A stretch of 15,680 bases of DNA from JAGOZV01 sp964622895 (lineage in GTDB: Bacteria > Patescibacteriota > Saccharimonadia > Saccharimonadales > Saccharimonadaceae). Position numbers and translations under genes: made by a program. Shown here one piece after another: positions 7,504 to 14,709 of this stretch (position 1 is its first letter; the number at the start of each line of letters is the position of its first letter). Below the pieces are notes generated by a model. It searched no databases and had not been told where the DNA came from. It saw only the letters and a list, made by a program, of their open reading frames with translations. Where the stretch lies: positions 1-15,680 of the forward strand of contig CAZUSB010000015.1 in NCBI GenBank assembly GCA_964622895.1, in the 5' to 3' direction.

Positions 7504-8879
7504 TTTGCCTCCTCTGTAGATTGCGCTACAGACAGCAACAAGGCATCCGACTGACGCGAGCCGATCAATTGAACGCCGACCGGTAATCCATCCTTTGTCT
7601 CGCCCGCAGGCACGCTAATAGCTGGCAGTCCGGCCAGAGATGCCGGTGAAGTCATAGTATCAACTAAATACATCTTGATCGGGTCATCAATCCGTTCACC
7701 AATCTTGAAAGATGGTGTCGGAGAAACAGGACCGATCAGTAGATCATAGTCTTTGAACATCAAGTTAAATTCGTTAATCATTATGGTTCGAGCTTTTTGA
7801 GCTTTTTGGTAGTAGGCATCAAAATATCCGCTAGATAATACGAAGCTGCCCATGATAATCCGTCGCTTATTCTCTTTTTCAAGATACTGACCACGAGTTT
7901 TTTCATATACATCTGTTAAGTTTATAGCCTGCTGACTGCGCTGGCCATAGCGAATACCATCATAACGCGCCATGTTGCTACTGAGCTCGGCGGATACGAC
8001 AATATAATAAATCGCCACAGCGTATTTTACCGAGGGTAAACTGACCAGCTCAACTGTGTGCCCTTGGCTGCGTAACTTTTCAATGTATATATCTAACTGC
8101 TGACGTACCTCTGGGTCAACCTGATTATCAATAAACTCTTTGACTAAGCCGATTTTTAGTGGTTGATCAGTGTTTTCTAGTGGCTTAAAGAAGTCTGGTA
8201 AAGTAGTTGCGTCTTGAGGGTCGGCACCGGCAATAATATCCATAACTTCCGTCGCATCAGCTATATCACTAGCTAGCACCCCGATGGTATCGGTACTGCT
8301 GGCCATGCCGACTACTCCATAGCGACTAACTGCTCCATAGGTGGGCTTTACACCTACCACGCCATTAAAGCTGGCTGGCTGCCGAATTGAACCTCCAGTG
8401 TCAGAACCCAAGGCGAAAGGCACTATACCAAGCGCTACGGCTGCTGCTGAGCCTCCAGAACTACCGCCGGCTACCCTAGTTTTGTCATAAGCATTTTTTG
8501 TCACGCCGTAGGCAGAGTTTTCGGTACTACCACCGTGAGCAAATGAATCAAGATTTGACTTGCCGATAACGATCGCGCCTTCAGTCTCAAGCTTTTCAAC
8601 TGCTGTCGCCTGGTAAGGCGCCACAAAATCGCTCAAAATAGCACTACCAGCAGTAGTCGGACCACCAAACGATAAGAAGTTGTCTTTTACCACAAACGGC
8701 ACACCAGCTAGACGTCCAGTCACTTTACCCTCGTCAACTAGCTTAGCTCGCTCTAAAGCTCGCTCCTCAGTCAGGGAAATCAAGGTATTATAGTCTTCAA
8801 GCTGCTTGGCTTTTTTGATAGCCGTAGTCACATTATCGGTTGCACTTTTATTAAGATAATCAGCGATCTTTTTCATCAT
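7500..8879 (-). CDS. gatA: Aspartyl/glutamyl-tRNA amidotransferase subunit A
   Basis: GatA is the glutaminase of the GatCAB complex; it releases ammonia from glutamine for transfer to tRNA-bound Glu or Asp. The 459 residues carry the amidase signature: K65 in PFVVKDNF, the cis-serine S140 in AGGSSGGSAAAVALG (137-151), and nucleophile S164 in GSDTGGSIRQPASFNG (158-173), followed by VVGVKPTYGAVSRYG. The spacing of the Lys-Ser-Ser triad matches characterised GatA proteins. Two tandem ATGs begin the gene (8877-8879 and 8874-8876). The first makes an ATGA overlap with the gatC stop; the second has better spacing (7 nt rather than 4) from AAAGG, so the true start could be three bases downstream. 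The stop overlaps the start of the small membrane protein gene. Confidence 0.97.
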   Translation of the reverse strand: MMKKIADYLNKSATDNVTTAIKKAKQLEDYNTLISLTEERALERAKLVDEGKVTGRLAGVPFVVKDNFLSFGGPTTAGSAILSDFVAPYQATAVEKLETEGAIVIGKSNLDSFAHGGSTENSAYGVTKNAYDKTRVAGGSSGGSAAAVALGIVPFALGSDTGGSIRQPASFNGVVGVKPTYGAVSRYGVVGMASSTDTIGVLASDIADATEVMDIIAGADPQDATTLPDFFKPLENTDQPLKIGLVKEFIDNQVDPEVRQQLDIYIEKLRSQGHTVELVSLPSVKYAVAIYYIVVSAELSSNMARYDGIRYGQRSQQAINLTDVYEKTRGQYLEKENKRRIIMGSFVLSSGYFDAYYQKAQKARTIMINEFNLMFKDYDLLIGPVSPTPSFKIGERIDDPIKMYLVDTMTSPASLAGLPAISVPAGETKDGLPVGVQLIGSRQSDALLLSVAQSTEEAK

Positions 8880-9166
8880 AAAACCTTTGGCACTTTCACC
8901 GCACTACCTTGACCTTCAGGAGCCAGGCCTACTAATTCTTCACTACTGACAGGACTGGTCAAGACATCATCTTCACGCCAAATATTTTTTAAATTCGTCA
9001 CCTGATAGGTCGGCTCAACACCTGCCAAATCGAGCTCATCAAGTTGGTTTACATACTCTAAAATCTTTGTTAAATCTTCGCTTAACTCGTTCACTTCCCC
9101 AGCGTCCAATGCGATGCCACTAATCTTGGCAAGCTTAATAATCTCCTCGTTTGAAACTTCTTTCAT
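8876..9166 (-). CDS. gatC: Aspartyl/glutamyl-tRNA amidotransferase subunit C
   Basis: GatC is the small wrapping subunit that stabilises GatA-GatB. The 96 residues match the family, with the N-terminal EEIIKLAKISGIALDAGEVN, then LTKILEYVNQLDELDLAGVEPTYQV in two overlapping blocks, and a late REDDV segment as is usual. It begins the five-gene operon gatC-gatA-membrane protein-gatB-galU. No Shine-Dalgarno is present. A TATAAT hexamer ends 8 nt before the ATG, so the transcript is expected to be leaderless or nearly so. The stop overlaps gatA. Confidence 0.94.
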   Translation of the reverse strand: MKEVSNEEIIKLAKISGIALDAGEVNELSEDLTKILEYVNQLDELDLAGVEPTYQVTNLKNIWREDDVLTSPVSSEELVGLAPEGQGSAVKVPKVL

Positions 9167-9174
9167 ATTTATTT

Positions 9175-9183
9175 ATTATAGCA
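9175..9183 (-). promoter_or_regulatory. Extended -10 promoter of gatC operon, predicted leaderless
   Basis: TGCTATAAT on the minus strand is a perfect -10 with TGn extension. No good -35 is found at 16-18 bp upstream. It ends 8 nt before the gatC ATG, so the transcript should begin at or within a base or two of the start codon. The 10-mer TTATGCTATA is shared with the EamA promoter. Confidence 0.72.
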
Positions 9184-9203
9184 TAACTATAGATAGTGCT
9201 TAT

Positions 9204-9605
9204 TCATTGAGAAGCTGAGTTATTGAGGAAGGGAAGAGGTCTCTCCGGAGGACACATCCCCTCTTGAATGGCTTCACCATAATAAGCATGCATAACTTTA
9301 CCAGTTTCAGTATAGCGAGCATAAAAACACAACTTTTCCCATGGGTTCTGTGGAATTTCAGCCCAATAAAATCCAGCCTCCACCCCTGGACTAGATACAG
9401 GTTCATAATAACTCCACCCCTCGGCATTTTCCAACTTATACTGCATCATATTTGTAGAGATGTCATTTTTTAGAGTAGTTTCTATATTATCTTTCATCAC
9501 CTGGCGATAAGATACCGTGCCGATGCCAATAATGATCGCAATTACAGAAATCACCATCAACACTTCTATCAGTGTAAATCCTTTGTTTCTAGTGCTATTT
9601 GCCAT
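9204..9605 (-). CDS. Type IV pilin / pseudopilin-like protein with prepilin leader
   Basis: The 133 residues start with a short basic leader MANSTRNKG, then FTLIEVLMVISVIAIIIGIG. This is the classic class III (prepilin peptidase) site with cleavage after G9, mature Phe+1 and Glu+5 (E14), and a single hydrophobic helix. The C-terminal part is a short soluble domain with two cysteines (C93, C118) that could form a disulfide. Such proteins assemble into type IV pili or pseudopili at the cell surface and need PilD, PilB and PilC, none of which is in the window. It follows uvrB after 54 nt, with a weak AGG site before the ATG. The gap contains AT-rich sequence without a clear terminator, and several TGn-TAnnnT-like strings prevent a confident promoter call. 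The prepilin class is clear; the specific role is unknown. Confidence 0.87.
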   Translation of the reverse strand: MANSTRNKGFTLIEVLMVISVIAIIIGIGTVSYRQVMKDNIETTLKNDISTNMMQYKLENAEGWSYYEPVSSPGVEAGFYWAEIPQNPWEKLCFYARYTETGKVMHAYYGEAIQEGMCPPERPLPFLNNSASQ

Positions 9606-9659
9606 ATTTTACCTACTTTTTACTTATAATAATATCTTACCATAAGTTTAATACCACAA

Positions 9660-11639
9660 CTAGTTTTGTTTGTTTTGAATCTCTTTAATTAGATCCCTTA
9701 GTTCCATTGCCTTTTCAAATTGCAGATTAGCACTAGCAAGTTCCATCTGTCCCGTCAAGTCACGAATCAAACCTGGATACTCATCTGCCGGAATCTTTTT
9801 AAGATTAATTTTGGGCTCGTCATCTTTTTTCGGAATCAAAGCGCGAATACCTTCGTCAACACCCTTTGAAACGCTTGTTGGTGTGATGCCGTGCTTTTTG
9901 TTATGCCTATCTTGTATCTCGCGTCGCCGATTTGTCTCGTCTATCGCCCGTTGCATACTACCAGTCATGTTATCGGCGTACATGATAACCCGCCCCTTTT
10001 CGTGCCTAGCTGCTCGGCCAATTGTCTGTACCAGAGCACTCTCGCTCCTTAGAAAGCCTTCTTTATCGGCATCAATTATCGCTACCAGGCTAACCTCAGG
10101 TAAGTCTAGCCCCTCTCGGAGTAAATTAATCCCCACCAAGACGTCATAAACACCTGTTCGTAAATCGCGTAATATATCTGACCTCTCCAAAGTATCAACA
10201 TCGCTATGGATATAAGCAGTTTTGATGCCTGATTCTGTCAAAAACTCTGACAAATCCTCGGCCATACGTTTAGTTAAGGTCGTTACCAATGCTCGCTCGC
10301 CATTTTTAATCCGTTCTTTTATCTCGTGTATTAGGTCATCTACTTGACCAGTTGTTTGGCGTACCTCCACTTCAGGATCAAGTAAACCAGTCGGTCTGAT
10401 CACCTGCTCAATCGGCTGTGAACTATTTTTTAGTTCAAACTCACCCGGGGTGGCTGAAACATAGACAACTTGATTGATATGATTATAAAATTCCTCAAAC
10501 TTCAATGGACGATTATCTAACGCACTGGGCAACCTAAATCCATGCTCTACAAGCGTCTCTTTTCGCGCCCGATCTCCATTATACATCCCTCTTACTTGCG
10601 GCAATGTCATGTGGCTTTCATCTACGATTAGTAAAAAATCATCAGGAAAGTAGTCTACCAATGTGGCGGGCTGTTCTCCTGGAGCCCGGTTGGTCAGATA
10701 GCGGCTATAATTTTCTATGCCCTTAACAAAACCAGTTTCCTCAAGCATTTCTATGTCGTATTTAGTACGCCCAGCCAGTCGTTGTGCTTCTAACAACATT
10801 CCACGCGATTCAAAATACTCCATTCTTTCATCAAATTCACGCTTAATCATGCCGACGGCACGCTCAACCTTCTCTTTTGGCGTGACATAGTGACTACTAG
10901 GAAAAATACTAATACTCTCGGGTTGCTCTAAAATCTCCCCTGTCAGTGGGTCAATAGTAGTAATTCGTTCAACTTCATCGCCAAAAAATTCTAGGCGATA
11001 AGTTTTTTCTCCGCCCGCCGGCATAATATCCACCACATCTCCCTTGACGCGAAATGTTCCGCGGTGAAAATCAAAATCGTTGCGTTGATATTGAATATCA
11101 CTAAGCCAACGCAAAAATTTATCTTGACGACGCTTTTCACCTTTTTTGACAGTAACGGACATCTCAGCGTAATCGGCCGGTGAGCCAATACCAAAAATAC
11201 AGCTAACGCTAGCGATAATAATCGTGTCTCGCCTAGTCAAAAGAGCGCTCGTAGCTGAGTGTCGAAGACGATCTATTTCCTCGTTGATTTTGCTATCTTT
11301 TTCAATATAGGTATCGCTGCTGGCAATGTACGCCTCTGGTTGATAATAATCAAAATACGAAACAAAATAGTGTACCTCATTTTCCGGAAAAAATTGTTTA
11401 AATTCACTGTAAAGTTGAGCAGCAAGAGTCTTATTGTGCGCCAAAACAAGTGTTGGCGCTTGCCGTTTCTCTATTACGTTGGCCATAGTAAAAGTTTTAC
11501 CAGAACCTGTAACACCCAGCAGTGTCTGCTCTTTTTCCCCTTTTTCAAGACCCTTAACAAGACTATCAATAGCCGTCGGCTGATCACCTGTCGGCTGATA
11601 ATCGGTCACTAATTTAAATCGGTTCTTGACTGCTACCAT
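9660..11639 (-). CDS. uvrB: Excinuclease ABC subunit B
   Basis: UvrB is the DNA-damage verification helicase of nucleotide excision repair, loaded by UvrA and partner of the UvrC nuclease. The 659 residues match the family. Visible are the N-terminal DYQPTGDQPTAI (13-24), Walker A GVTGSGKT (42-49), the YFDYYQPEAYIASSDTYIEK block leading into the beta-hairpin, DESHM (Walker B), YVSATPGEFEL, GINLLREGLDLPEVSLV, and LVQTIGRAARH (motif VI). At the C-terminus is a UVR domain, including LQFEKAMELRDLIKEI, which binds UvrC. The ATG has no Shine-Dalgarno and sits 7 nt after a TATAAT hexamer, so a leaderless message is likely. No LexA-like box was recognised in the 35-bp upstream gap. Confidence 0.98.
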   Translation of the reverse strand: MVAVKNRFKLVTDYQPTGDQPTAIDSLVKGLEKGEKEQTLLGVTGSGKTFTMANVIEKRQAPTLVLAHNKTLAAQLYSEFKQFFPENEVHYFVSYFDYYQPEAYIASSDTYIEKDSKINEEIDRLRHSATSALLTRRDTIIIASVSCIFGIGSPADYAEMSVTVKKGEKRRQDKFLRWLSDIQYQRNDFDFHRGTFRVKGDVVDIMPAGGEKTYRLEFFGDEVERITTIDPLTGEILEQPESISIFPSSHYVTPKEKVERAVGMIKREFDERMEYFESRGMLLEAQRLAGRTKYDIEMLEETGFVKGIENYSRYLTNRAPGEQPATLVDYFPDDFLLIVDESHMTLPQVRGMYNGDRARKETLVEHGFRLPSALDNRPLKFEEFYNHINQVVYVSATPGEFELKNSSQPIEQVIRPTGLLDPEVEVRQTTGQVDDLIHEIKERIKNGERALVTTLTKRMAEDLSEFLTESGIKTAYIHSDVDTLERSDILRDLRTGVYDVLVGINLLREGLDLPEVSLVAIIDADKEGFLRSESALVQTIGRAARHEKGRVIMYADNMTGSMQRAIDETNRRREIQDRHNKKHGITPTSVSKGVDEGIRALIPKKDDEPKINLKKIPADEYPGLIRDLTGQMELASANLQFEKAMELRDLIKEIQNKQN

Positions 11640-11646
11640 CTAATCT

Positions 11647-11655
11647 ATTATAGCA
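11647..11655 (-). promoter_or_regulatory. Extended -10 promoter of uvrB, predicted leaderless
   Basis: TGCTATAAT on the minus strand lies in the 35-bp gap after the LOG-like gene and ends 7 nt before the uvrB ATG. No recognisable -35 is seen, so the TGn extension probably compensates. It is the same 9-mer as at gatC. Confidence 0.72.
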
Positions 11656-11674
11656 GTAATCTTAAAATGGAGCT

Positions 11675-12283
11675 CTATCCCCGACCAGCGCGCTTTGGGC
11701 TTAAATGATTATCTTCGCTATCGTGCTCAAAATCAGTATAACGTTTGTCTAGTTCTTCTATTACGCGATCAACCAATCGGGACGGATCGGTATCATAGAT
11801 AATATCGGCAGCACCTGGCGCCTCAATATTTTCTAAAAGTGTTGGCGTGTAGTCAGCTAGACCACCACTTCCTAATAACACTCCACAAACTTTACGGCTC
11901 TCTAGTGCCGTAGCGAGCTCATGCAGGCTTCCCATGCGTCCACCGACAGTTATTACTGCGTCGCTACTACGAACTAGGTGGACATCTCGCCCAACGTAGG
12001 CCATACCAGTAAAGTTGATGTAGTCAAACTCTTTGGTTGGTAAGCGATAAACTGCAACGTGCTCACGAAATGAGCTAGCAGGTGAAAAGCCGATTGATAG
12101 TCCCCTGTCTTCGCCTAAACTAAAAACTCCCTCAGCAGCTGCGTGAGGCAATCCTACGGTCGCTCCGGTCAATAACGTTTTTCCACGCTTTGAAATCTCT
12201 TTACCTAACTGAAAAGCTAAATCTCGTGACGTCTTCACTGTTTCCCCAGATGCTGCACCTGATACACAAATTTGATATCTCAT
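11675..12283 (-). CDS. LOG/SLOG-type Rossmann-fold nucleotide-binding protein
   Basis: The 202 residues show a Rossmann start (QICVSGAASGE), GATVGLPHAAAEGVF (40-54) and, after SSDAVI, the motif VGGRMGSLHELATALE (113-128). This fits the GGxxGTxxE signature of LOG-family proteins with Ser in place of Thr. LOG enzymes hydrolyse nucleoside 5'-monophosphates to free base and ribose-5-phosphate; other SLOG members only bind nucleotides, so the activity here is uncertain. The charged tail (DFEHDSEDNHLSPKRAGRG) looks disordered. The ATG overlaps the PfkB stop (ATGA), with GAGGAG about 8 nt upstream, so it is co-translated with the sugar/nucleoside kinase genes. This context makes a nucleotide-related role more plausible. 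Confidence 0.8.
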   Translation of the reverse strand: MRYQICVSGAASGETVKTSRDLAFQLGKEISKRGKTLLTGATVGLPHAAAEGVFSLGEDRGLSIGFSPASSFREHVAVYRLPTKEFDYINFTGMAYVGRDVHLVRSSDAVITVGGRMGSLHELATALESRKVCGVLLGSGGLADYTPTLLENIEAPGAADIIYDTDPSRLVDRVIEELDKRYTDFEHDSEDNHLSPKRAGRG

Positions 12284-13667
12284 TTTTTTATCTCCTCTAT
12301 TTTATACCACTCTGGCGCGCTTGCCAGATATGATTTTATATCTTCTTTACTTAGTAATCCTGCCTGGGCGCCGATTTTCGTCACAACGCTAGCACTGTTG
12401 ATTGGTCCCCACAACAATGCCTCTTTCAAAGTTAATCCAAGCGCCAATGCTCCAACAACTGCTGACGCAAATGCATCTCCTGCTCCTGTGCGATCGTTGG
12501 GTTTTGTAAAGTCCGGGTAATTCGGTACTTTATAAAAAATCTCGTCTGCGTAGGCCACTGAGCCTTTCGTGCCGTTTGTGACGATTGTGATCTCGGGACC
12601 CATATCAGCTAAACTTTTAACGACACCTAAGACGTCATCAGCCTTCACTCCAGTCACTTCACTCGCCTCTTCTAGGTTCATCACGACAACTTTTGCTCTT
12701 TTATAAAATGGTGACATTTTTTCATTACCCCATTTAAAATGGAAGGTTCCTGGCTGTAATACAAATTTAATATCAGGGTTATCTTGCAGGTATTTTAGTA
12801 AATCCTGATGTAGGTCCCACGACTTATCACTCAAAAGTCCCAGATAAATCCAGTCAGGTTTTTTATTTGGCGCTTTGAACTGATAATTATAGTCCTCATT
12901 TTTCACTAAAATTGTGCGCTCAGCACCGTAGCGTAAAACGTAATAATAATTTGATGNNNNNNNNNNNNNNNNNNNNNNNNNNNNNNNNNNNNNNNNNNNN
13001 NNNNNNNNNNNNNNNNNNNNNNNNNNNNNNNNNNNNNNNNNNNNNNNNNNNNNNNNTTACCGTCCGTGTCAGTTTCTATCTTTGCTTCATTTTTGTAGAG
13101 TTTTATAAATGCGTCAGTAAAAATATCACCAACCGCAAAGATTGTTGGTATTTTTACAACACTATTCTCCTCAGTGTTCTCTATTATTTTATCAAACTTT
13201 TCTTCAGTCTTTATTAAATCAATCTCTGTTGCCACAGAGCGGACCATGTCATTGTTTGTTCTTTCATGCAAAGCATAACGCTTAACTATCTCAGAGCGTA
13301 GCTGCCTTTGAGCGTGAGCGACCGAGCGATGATCATAATCTAGGCCTTTTTCAATATTTTCTTTTATATCTGCCAAGCTTAATGATATCGGACCATCGCC
13401 AAGGTTAATCAATAGATATTCCGATCCTTCAAATAAACTTTCGTCACGTCCACTCGCCGCTGAATTTAATGCCAAGTAAAGTTCGGCACCTAGGATGTCA
13501 TTACCCTTGAAGCCTAGTCGTCGCGTCAGGTCAAAAGATTTTTGGGCGATTTCAGCAATTAGGCGCACATCAATCCCTGCAAAGCCTGATGCTCGTTCAA
13601 GGCGTGCGATATTCATCAAAAACAACGGATGATCGTTTGCTAGTAGTGATTGTAATTTATGCGCCAT
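12280..13667 (-). CDS. PfkB-family kinase with unknown N-terminal domain, interrupted by assembly gap
   Basis: This is one gene split by 100 Ns. Upstream of the gap are 203 residues: a helical domain of about 170 residues that I do not recognise, then IFAVGDIFTDAFIK (177-190), the N-terminal strand of a PfkB kinase. Downstream, the frame runs out of the gap as SNYYYVLRYGAERTIL, matching GERTIL in the paralogue next door. It continues to FVLQPGTFHFKW, VVVMNLEEASE, VTNGTKGS and the kinase signature PNDRTGAGDAFASAVVGAL with the catalytic Asp. PfkB enzymes phosphorylate ribose, fructose-6-phosphate, nucleosides and similar substrates. The missing part would contain the sugar-binding GGxxxN region, so specificity cannot be read. 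GGGAGG lies 5 nt before the ATG, 27 nt after the upstream kinase. The 208-residue downstream reading frame with a GTG start is not a separate gene. Confidence 0.85.
12957..13056. other. Assembly gap of exactly 100 N inside the PfkB fusion gene
   Basis: One hundred consecutive Ns form a conventional placeholder of unknown length. Known coding bases on both sides total 611 + 677 = 1288, which is 1 modulo 3, so an intact gene needs a missing length of 2 modulo 3. One hundred is 1 modulo 3 and cannot be the true size. Alignment by eye to the neighbouring kinase suggests about 79 missing residues, roughly 230 nt. Confidence 0.97.
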
Positions 13668-13694
13668 TTTGCCCTCCCATTATCTTGTTTAGTT

Positions 13695-14672
13695 TTACAA
13701 CGCCGTTTCGGTTAGTGGCATGTCATGCAAGACAACATCTTGCCTTAAGATACCTTTTTTAGCACCTAGAGACTGCACAACCGAAGTAGAATTAGCACTA
13801 CCAAAAATCACGGCCTCTTTTAGACTCTTTCCTAGAGCCAACTGACTAGTTAGTCCAGAGCCAAACGCATCTCCTGCGCCAGTACGATCAAGTACCGGGA
13901 CATCTTCGTACATTCCAGCACGAATCATGACCTTTCCATCGCTAGCCATGACGCCGTTTGGTCCATCGCTCACCACAGATACTGGTGCGTATTTTAATAA
14001 ATGCCTGACTAATTCATCTAGATTCTCACCCGGGACGATTAACTGCGCTTCTTCTTTGTTGACCAACAAGACCTCTACGTCTTCTAAAAGTGCCTTTAAT
14101 CTATCAGGGTCAGAAAGCTCCATATCTCCTGGATTAAATGCTATCTTGACGTTATTTTCGCGTGCTTTTTGAAAAATCGTCGCTAAGGCTTCAAATTTCC
14201 CCGCAAAAGTTGAGACATAAATCCACTCAAACTGTGAAAAATCTAGATTCTGATAGTCTTCCGGTGTATGACTAGTGGCTGCACCACGATAAATTAAAAT
14301 AGTACGCTCACCAGAATTAGTTAGTAAAACTGTTGAGTACTGAGTGCCACCCTTCTCATCCCGTATAACTTGACTACTATCTACATATTCTTTGTCTAGT
14401 TCACTTATAACTACATCGGCTGCCACGTCATTGCCCATTTTACCGACAAATGAACTTTCTAAACCCTGTCTGGCAAATGTTACAGCTGCATTGGTAGCTC
14501 CACCTCCTGTAGCAAAATCTACAGTTTCAACATTTATTTTTGCCCCGAGCTTAAAGGGCTGCACAAACTCTTTCGCATATATATTTGTTTTTGGGTCCAA
14601 CTGCGAACTGATTCCCTCTCCGGAAATAAAGACATCTTGCGATGCTGACCCGAATGCACATATCTTAACCAT
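13695..14672 (-). CDS. PfkB-family carbohydrate/nucleoside kinase
   Basis: The protein is 325 residues from this start. It shows the N-terminal MVKICAFGSASQDVFI, the sugar-binding FATGGGATNAAVTFARQG (the GGxxxN motif), GERTILIYRGA, FNPGDMELSD, LLVNKEEAQL, and the C-terminal signature LDRTGAGDAFGSG with the catalytic base Asp in GAGD, then NSTSVVQSLGAKKG. This is the ribokinase/PfkB fold, ATP-dependent phosphorylation of a sugar or nucleoside; specificity is not resolved. ATGs at 14684 and 14678 are in frame upstream. I prefer 14672 because it gives the usual kinase N-terminus and leaves a TATGAT -10 exactly 7 nt upstream, as at uvrB; the longer form would place the ATG inside that hexamer. 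It is first in the kinase-kinase-LOG operon and divergent from transaldolase. Confidence 0.92.
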   Translation of the reverse strand: MVKICAFGSASQDVFISGEGISSQLDPKTNIYAKEFVQPFKLGAKINVETVDFATGGGATNAAVTFARQGLESSFVGKMGNDVAADVVISELDKEYVDSSQVIRDEKGGTQYSTVLLTNSGERTILIYRGAATSHTPEDYQNLDFSQFEWIYVSTFAGKFEALATIFQKARENNVKIAFNPGDMELSDPDRLKALLEDVEVLLVNKEEAQLIVPGENLDELVRHLLKYAPVSVVSDGPNGVMASDGKVMIRAGMYEDVPVLDRTGAGDAFGSGLTSQLALGKSLKEAVIFGSANSTSVVQSLGAKKGILRQDVVLHDMPLTETAL

Positions 14673-14679
14673 ATGCATT

Positions 14680-14685
14680 ATCATA
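14680..14685 (-). promoter_or_regulatory. Predicted -10 of the PfkB kinase operon
   Basis: TATGAT (5 of 6 matches to TATAAT) ends 7 nt before the preferred ATG at 14672. It has no clean TGn extension and only a weak -35 (TTGTAC at 18 bp), so it is less certain than the other promoters. It faces the transaldolase -10 ten bp away. Confidence 0.45.
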
Positions 14686-14692
14686 CATTATT

Positions 14693-14701
14693 TGATACAA
14701 T
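14693..14701 (+). promoter_or_regulatory. Extended -10 promoter of transaldolase gene, predicted leaderless
   Basis: TGATACAAT has a TACAAT hexamer (14696-14701) with TGn extension, ending 8 nt before ATG 14710. No Shine-Dalgarno lies between (AAGTACAA), and no good -35 is found. Confidence 0.65.
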
Positions 14702-14709
14702 AAGTACAA

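Noticed and set aside
9200..9427. 75-residue minus-strand ORF overlapping the pilin gene
   Set aside because: It is an out-of-frame shadow of the pilin gene with no ribosome binding site and no recognisable domain.
9606..9659. Possible terminator or promoter between uvrB and the pilin gene
   Set aside because: Only a weak AT-only inverted repeat (ACTTAT/ATAAGT with a 14-nt loop) without a U-tract, plus several loose -10-like strings; none is convincing.
11640..11700. LexA/SOS box upstream of uvrB
   Set aside because: No CTG-N10-CAG or GAAC-N4-GTTC style operator was visible around the start.
12280..12906. Separate 208-residue kinase gene starting at GTG 12906
   Set aside because: The frame continues upstream of the GTG into kinase sequence right up to the N gap; it is the C-terminal half of the gapped gene.
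12906..13058. C-terminal tail of the 253-residue reading frame crossing the N gap
   Set aside because: The residues after the Ns come from the wrong frame because the gap length is a placeholder.
14392..14703. 103-residue plus-strand ORF opposite the PfkB kinase
   Set aside because: It is an antisense shadow; the opposite strand encodes conserved kinase motifs and the ORF runs through both divergent promoters.
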